Assembly: GCA_964627855.1 (NCBI GenBank)
Contig: CAZVLE010000084.1
Coordinates: forward strand, 1-8,667
Direction: 5' to 3'
DNA length: 8,667 nt
Origin: CAZVLE01 sp964627855
GTDB lineage: Bacteria; Bacillota; Dethiobacteria; DTU022
The notes beneath the pieces were generated by a model. That model saw only the letters and a list, made by a program, of their open reading frames with translations. It searched no databases and was not told the origin of the DNA. Of the stretch, positions 5,204 through 8,667 are shown piece by piece (the stretch's first letter is position 1; the number at the start of each line of letters is the position of its first letter). The position numbers and the translations under genes are program-made.

Positions 5204-6085
5204 ATGAAACCTGATTTACTATCGACCGAAAAAGTAATTATTACAGCAGCAATTACCGGGGGTATTCATGATAAGTCAGCTAATCCGGCTTTGCCGATCA
5301 CCCCTGAACAACAGGCCCAGGACGCCCTTGACTGCTATAATGCCGGCGCTGCGATCGTTCATATCCAGGCCAGGGATAGCGAGGGGCAGAGCTCTGGCGA
5401 TGTGGATCTCTACAGCCATATCCTTACCCTCATTGACGAAAAATGCCCGATCATCAGGCAGATCGGTAACGGCATCGGCATCCGGATGGATAACGATAAC
5501 CGGATCATTATGCCTTCGCTTGAAGAAAGATACAACCTCCTTACTATTAATCCCCAGGCGGAAATGCACACCATTAAAGCCGGTACCTTTGAATTTAGAA
5601 CACCCTACGGGGCAACAACCTTTTACAACCCCGTTTCATTTAATGAAGCCTATATCCAGGGCTGTAATGTGCAGAATATCGGAGTGGAAATAGAAATATA
5701 CGATTTTAGCCACATCGTTAATGTAAAAGAGATGGTCGAAAAAGGCACCTTAACAGCGCCACTTAGTATAAGCCTTGTATTAGGCATTCGTGGCGGCGCA
5801 CCAGCCAGCGCACGCGTTATGCTGAACATGATCGATGCCCTGCCTGAGGGTTCAACCTGGCAGGTTATCGCCGTAGGACGTCACCACCTGCGGACAACTT
5901 TGATGGCCATAATGCTGGGTGGCAACGCCCGTACGGGGCTGGAAGATACCCTCTTTTACAAGGGCAGCGAACCTGCCAAAAGCAATGCCCAGCTTGTGGA
6001 GCGCATGGTTCGATTAGCCCGAGAAGTAGGCAGGGAGCCTGCTACTGTCGAAGAAGCCAAAGAGATGCTTTGGCTTAATCGTTAG
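5204..6085 (+). CDS. BKACE (DUF849) family beta-keto acid cleavage enzyme homologue
   Basis: The 293-residue length and whole sequence fit the BKACE family. Its founding member Kce converts 3-keto-5-aminohexanoate plus acetyl-CoA to 3-aminobutyryl-CoA plus acetoacetate. Family landmarks include VIITAAITGG at the start of the barrel, AGAAIVHIQARD (47-58), TWQVIAVGR (218-226), the C-terminal GGNARTGLEDTL (239-250) and KSNAQLVERMVRLAREVGRE (259-278). Residues equivalent to Kce R226, E230 and D231 are R243, E247 and D248. The zinc ligand pair HxH is H53-I-Q55 here: the second His is Gln, a one-base change from CAY to CAG. GGHVR is GGNAR. It has an ideal ribosome site, AAGGAGG, 6 bases before ATG. 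It is first in an operon with the DUF166 gene. The substrate cannot be named; BKACE substrates are diverse. Confidence 0.85.
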   Translation: MKPDLLSTEKVIITAAITGGIHDKSANPALPITPEQQAQDALDCYNAGAAIVHIQARDSEGQSSGDVDLYSHILTLIDEKCPIIRQIGNGIGIRMDNDNRIIMPSLEERYNLLTINPQAEMHTIKAGTFEFRTPYGATTFYNPVSFNEAYIQGCNVQNIGVEIEIYDFSHIVNVKEMVEKGTLTAPLSISLVLGIRGGAPASARVMLNMIDALPEGSTWQVIAVGRHHLRTTLMAIMLGGNARTGLEDTLFYKGSEPAKSNAQLVERMVRLAREVGREPATVEEAKEMLWLNR

Positions 6086-6116
6086 AAAATAGCTAAACAC
6101 CACAAGGGAGGGACCG

Positions 6117-6842
6117 ATGAAACTCCTAATTCTAATTCAGGGTAATTACGGGCAACGGATTGCCGACCATATCAGCGCCAAAAAACCGCAAGCATGGCAG
6201 CTCAATACCTGGTTGGTGCCGCCCATTACGGAAAGTGTAGTAGATGAACCGGAAGTATACCTGCCGGATAACCTGCCTCCGGCGGATTTGATCCTGCACC
6301 TGGCGGAGTCGCCCCAGGCTGCGCAGCTTTTACCGGCGCTGGCCGAAAAAACAGGGGCAAAAGGGGTTATCGCCTCTATCGACAGCACCGCCTGGATTCC
6401 CCTCGGCTTGCGCAACCAACTGCGCCGCGAGTTGAATAACAAGGGGGTGGCCATTGTCTTTCCCGAACCGCTCTGCTCGATCGATGAAGAGACTGTCGGC
6501 TTTTATGAAAACAACAAACAGCCCTATACTAGTGCGATAATCAGCGAGTTCGCCAGGCATTTCGGCAAACCGAAAATAGCGTTGACCCTTGATCAAAAGA
6601 AGAAAATTGTTGCGGCAAAAATCCTTAGGGGGGCTCCCTGCGGCTCGTCGCAGTATACATCCAGGCGTATCATCGGGTTGGAGGCGGAGCATGCCGTCCC
6701 CAAAGCGGGCCTGATGTGCCTGCACTATCCCTGCCTTGCCTCGATGCAATTTGAACAAACCGATAACGGGGTCGATACGATCATGCACACCTCCGGCCGA
6801 GTGTTCAATGAAGCCATGGAAAAAGCGCTAAAATCTTTGTAA
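6117..6842 (+). CDS. DUF166 family protein
   Basis: This 241-residue protein has the DUF166 (PF02593) pattern: an N-terminal ILIQGNYG, DEPEVYLPDNLPPADLIL at 43-60 and GAKGVIASID at 80-89. PEPLCSI (C120), RGAPCG (C175) and HYPCLASM (C206) carry conserved-looking cysteines that could bind a metal or Fe-S cluster. The family was once labelled a putative thymidylate synthase in archaea, but its biochemical role is unsettled and I assign none. There is no signal peptide or membrane segment, so it is cytoplasmic. It lies 31 bases after the DUF849 gene with an AGGGAGGG ribosome site and no terminator between, so the two are co-transcribed and probably functionally linked. Confidence 0.75.
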   Translation: MKLLILIQGNYGQRIADHISAKKPQAWQLNTWLVPPITESVVDEPEVYLPDNLPPADLILHLAESPQAAQLLPALAEKTGAKGVIASIDSTAWIPLGLRNQLRRELNNKGVAIVFPEPLCSIDEETVGFYENNKQPYTSAIISEFARHFGKPKIALTLDQKKKIVAAKILRGAPCGSSQYTSRRIIGLEAEHAVPKAGLMCLHYPCLASMQFEQTDNGVDTIMHTSGRVFNEAMEKALKSL

Positions 6843-6958
6843 CTATTGCTCTGACCACAACCTCGTTAGGCATAATCGGCGTCGGAGCGCCCATGCCCAT
6901 ATCTGACCTTGATATGCAGATAATTACCGAAGAAGTATATGAGATGATCAGCTTATAA
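6812..6958 (+). pseudogene. Possible coding remnant overlapping the DUF166 stop
   Basis: In the -1 frame relative to DUF166, an open stretch ends at TAA 6956-6958. It contains the gene-like sequences TSLGIIGVGAPMPISDLD and QIITEEVYEMISL. The only ATG that leaves a sizeable product is at 6893 (21 residues, with GGAG 5 bases upstream). It reads like the tail of a lost gene rather than random sequence, but I do not recognise it. There is no convincing slippery site to join it to DUF166. Confidence 0.25.
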
Positions 6959-6977
6959 GAAAATACTGAACTGCTAA

Positions 6978-7007
6978 AGCACAGTCTGGAAACCGTGCTG
7001 CAATTTT
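6978..7007. terminator. Weak bidirectional terminator candidate between convergent genes
   Basis: AGCACAG (6978-6984), an 8-base loop and CCGTGCT (6993-6999) form a stem with one A.C mismatch. GCAATTTT follows on the plus strand. It lies between the plus-strand DUF849/DUF166 operon and the convergent symporter gene, where termination is expected in both directions. The T-run is short. Confidence 0.35.
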
Positions 7008-7068
7008 ACTGTCGGTCCGCACGACGAAGTACATCAATAAGAACATTATCGACAGTTTCGGGGCTTTT
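7006..7068 (-). pseudogene. Short coding remnant (copy B), paralogue of copy A at 228-341
   Basis: On the minus strand the frame ends with the core VDNVLIDVLRRADRQ and TAA (7008-7006). It matches copy A over 60 bp at about 73% DNA identity, with the changes concentrated in a protein-like pattern. The frame stays open upstream into the end of the symporter gene, but no start codon or ribosome site specific to it is seen. It lies immediately downstream of the symporter stop, just as copy A lies downstream of the carboxylase operon. Confidence 0.4.
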
Positions 7069-7076
7069 GCATTTAT

Positions 7077-8441
7077 TTAGGTCTTCCCGGCAATAATCTG
7101 CTTGATCTCCCCAAAGCGCTCCTCGGTCAGATCATAGCGGTTAAAAGGTATAAAGCTGAGCAGCAGCAACATGGCCGGGAAAAGGCAAAATACAATGCGG
7201 ATGCCCGTCGCCACGCTGTCCGGCTGCACATCCCCCCGGGTAAAGCCCGACAAAGATAGGGCAAACCCGACTATGCTGGGGCCGACCGAGTAGGCCAGCT
7301 TCTGCCCGGAAGCCCAGACCCCTGAAAAAATCCCTTCCCGCCTCATCCCCGACTTCATCTGATCATACTCAATGGTATCGGGTAGCATAGAGAAAGGGAA
7401 AAGCTGAAAACTGGAAAAACCGATCCCGAGCACAAAGACCTGCGCGTAAAAGACCAGTACCTGTGCAGGAGAGCTAAAATAGATGGATACCAGCATCACA
7501 GCCATAATCAGCAGGCCGATCCGGTAAGCTTTAATCTTGCCGATCTTTGCCCCCACCTTGACCCAGATCGGGATAAAAACAATCGCCGTTACAAACAGAA
7601 TCGGCAGCACTATGGACATAGCCGCCTCGGGTAGCTTCATCACATGCATGATAAAATAAATCAACCCGGCCATCAAGATGCCGATCGCTACAGACTGCAG
7701 GGCGTAACCGGCCATCAGCATCAGGAAGGGGAAATTCTTCAACGCAACCTTTAGCTGATCCCTGAAAGGTGGGGTCAGCTCGGTGCGCGGCAGTGTTCTC
7801 GCCTTAGCGGTAAACCAGAAACAGAGCAGTGTAATCAGGGTAATGGCCCCGCCGAGCACCAGACCCATAAAGCGAAAACCGCTCTCTCCATCCCCGCCGA
7901 TACTGACCAGGGGCATAGCCAGCGCCCCGGCCAGCAGCACCCCAACGCAGGCAAAAATCATCCGGAAGGAAGTGATCGAGATCCGCTCATTGTAATCGTC
8001 GGACATCTCCGCCACCATGCTCGAATAAGGCACATTGACGACAGTAAAGGCGGTACAGCCCAGAGCAAACATCAGTCCCACATGCAGGGCGCGGGCCAGT
8101 TCTGAAGGGTAGCCGGGGGCCACAAACATCAGGAAAAAGGTCAGGCCAAAAGGCACAGCGCCAAAGAGCAGGTACGGCCGGCGGCGCCCCCAGCGCGAGC
8201 TGGTCTGGTCGGAGATCACCCCCATAATCGGGTCGGAAATCACATCCCACAGTTTGGGGAAAAGCAGCACCATTCCAGCCAGGGCCGGTGCTACCCCGAC
8301 AATATCGGTCAGAAAATAAAGCAGAAAAAATCCGCTAACCACAATGAAAAAATTACTGCCAATATCGCCAATCCCGTAACCAAACTTAACCTTAAACGGT
8401 ACCGGCCCAGTTCCGGTATCTAACTGGTTGGTCTTTTTCAC
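7077..8441 (-). CDS. GPH-family (MelB-like) sugar:cation symporter, MFS_2
   Basis: This 454-residue membrane protein is expected to span the membrane 12 times and import a glycoside, pentoside or hexuronide with Na+ or H+. Family marks are FGYGIGDIGSNFF in helix 1 (20-32, with D26) and LWDVISDPIMG (64-74), whose D66 and D70 match the cation-binding Asp pair of MelB (D55/D59). The 2-3 loop reads GVISDQTSSRWGRRRPY (74-90). NVPYSSMVAEMSDDYNER near 135-153 and SFQLFPFSMLPDTIEYDQ in the C-terminal half are also typical of the family. The start codon is GTG at 8441-8439, with AGGAG 7 bases upstream. The length is normal and the frame intact. The substrate cannot be read from sequence. It appears to be a single-gene unit, convergent with the DUF849 operon, so its link to that operon is only by proximity. 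Its base composition looks more GC-rich than the carboxylase genes. Confidence 0.88.
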   Translation of the reverse strand: MKKTNQLDTGTGPVPFKVKFGYGIGDIGSNFFIVVSGFFLLYFLTDIVGVAPALAGMVLLFPKLWDVISDPIMGVISDQTSSRWGRRRPYLLFGAVPFGLTFFLMFVAPGYPSELARALHVGLMFALGCTAFTVVNVPYSSMVAEMSDDYNERISITSFRMIFACVGVLLAGALAMPLVSIGGDGESGFRFMGLVLGGAITLITLLCFWFTAKARTLPRTELTPPFRDQLKVALKNFPFLMLMAGYALQSVAIGILMAGLIYFIMHVMKLPEAAMSIVLPILFVTAIVFIPIWVKVGAKIGKIKAYRIGLLIMAVMLVSIYFSSPAQVLVFYAQVFVLGIGFSSFQLFPFSMLPDTIEYDQMKSGMRREGIFSGVWASGQKLAYSVGPSIVGFALSLSGFTRGDVQPDSVATGIRIVFCLFPAMLLLLSFIPFNRYDLTEERFGEIKQIIAGKT

Positions 8442-8632
8442 GGCTATTCTCCTATCTTACCCCTTAGTTAGAGATTCATTATTATTCTGCAGAACAGGCG
8501 GTAATTCCTTCGAAACACCTTCTGAATAATTGACAGTGTGCACATCAGCTTAAATATTATAAAAGTGTAACGCACCCGTATTGACTCTTTAACGCTAAAG
8601 AGCTACAATTATAGAGCTGAGGAGGATTTAAG
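8442..8632. promoter_or_regulatory. Divergent control region of the symporter and the right-edge gene
   Basis: This 191-bp gene-free region contains two palindromes, TTCTGCAGAA (8485-8494, 44 bases before the symporter start) and TGTGCACA (8537-8544), either of which could bind a dimeric regulator. On the minus strand, TATAAT at 8561-8556 has only a weak -35 box. On the plus strand, TTGACA (8530-8535) and TATTAT (8555-8560) are separated by 19 bases, longer than ideal. Confidence 0.45.
8581..8609 (+). promoter_or_regulatory. Strong promoter of the right-edge gene
   Basis: TTGACT (8581-8586), a 17-base spacer and TACAAT (8604-8609) match consensus at 10 of 12 positions. The predicted start is near 8616, giving a short leader. 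The spacer begins with the inverted repeat CTTTA-ACGC-TAAAG (8587-8600), which would suit autorepression by a small DNA-binding protein. Confidence 0.65.
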
Positions 8633-8667
8633 ATGGCCGAAAAAATTAGCGTTTATGTAGATGAAAA
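8633..8667 (+). CDS. Start of a small gene, possibly an antitoxin (partial)
   Basis: The frame begins ATG at 8633 and reads MAEKISVYVDE to the window edge. GAGGAGG lies 7 bases upstream and a strong promoter lies at 8581-8609, so this is a real start. The opening resembles ribbon-helix-helix or VapB-type antitoxins, which often begin M..KISVYLD/S. Eleven residues are too few to be sure. The operator-like repeat in its promoter fits autoregulation, as in toxin-antitoxin modules. Confidence 0.5.
   Translation, partial: MAEKISVYVDE

Noticed and set aside
5268..5693. 141-codon open frame on the plus strand inside the DUF849 gene
   Set aside because: It is a shifted-frame shadow of a strongly recognisable BKACE protein, with no ribosome site and no family resemblance.
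6330..6788. 152-codon minus-strand open frame opposite DUF166
   Set aside because: It is antisense to a recognisable gene, has no start signal, and its composition is that expected from a complementary frame.
1..8667. Insertion sequence or integrase explaining the repeated remnants
   Set aside because: No transposase or integrase domain, terminal inverted repeats or target-site duplication could be seen in the window.

Overview
Most likely this is an anaerobic, moderate-GC bacterium of the Clostridia type (Firmicutes, perhaps a syntroph or a Desulfotomaculum/Peptococcaceae relative). The evidence is strong purine-rich Shine-Dalgarno sequences, sigma-A-like promoters (TTGACG-N17-TATAAT), separate biotin carboxylase and carboxyltransferase genes, and a DUF849/DUF166 pair. 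The taxonomic guess is an inference; no rRNA or marker gene is present.

Layout. The left edge (2-94, + strand) is the C-terminal tail of a PIN-domain (VapC-like) toxin. A spacer at 95-371 holds a small coding remnant (228-341, minus). A minus-strand operon follows, read right to left: a short beta-carbonic-anhydrase-like protein (4270-3896), a biotin carboxylase subunit (3870-2410) and a carboxyltransferase subunit with C-terminal biotinyl domain (2399-372). Upstream, also on the minus strand, is a winged-helix regulator (4762-4445). A 441-bp AT-rich divergent control region (4763-5203) separates it from a plus-strand operon: a BKACE/DUF849 beta-keto acid cleavage enzyme homologue (5204-6085) and a DUF166 protein (6117-6842). 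A spacer (6843-7076) with two possible gene remnants precedes a convergent minus-strand GPH/MelB-type sugar:cation symporter (8441-7077). The right edge (8633 onward, +) starts a small ORF with a good promoter and ribosome binding site.

How it may work together. The control region has a near-consensus promoter for the regulator gene. A 15-bp sequence overlaps that promoter and is repeated exactly, inverted, at a TATAAT box facing the plus-strand operon. An 11-bp portion recurs upstream of the carbonic anhydrase-carboxylase operon. This suggests one regulator controls both divergent units. Chemically, a pyruvate-carboxylase-type enzyme adds CO2 next to a ketone and makes a beta-keto acid. BKACE enzymes consume beta-keto acids with acetyl-CoA. 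A carbonic anhydrase would supply bicarbonate. A carboxylation-then-cleavage route for a keto compound is therefore a coherent but unproven hypothesis. Several catalytic positions differ from the textbook enzymes: RDAGQS and GGAFPS in the carboxyltransferase, and HIQ instead of HxH in the BKACE. The substrates therefore may not be the usual ones.

The block between 372 and 6842 is bracketed by two diverged copies of the same short coding sequence in the same orientation (about 73% identical over 60 bp), which hints at a rearrangement or cassette history.
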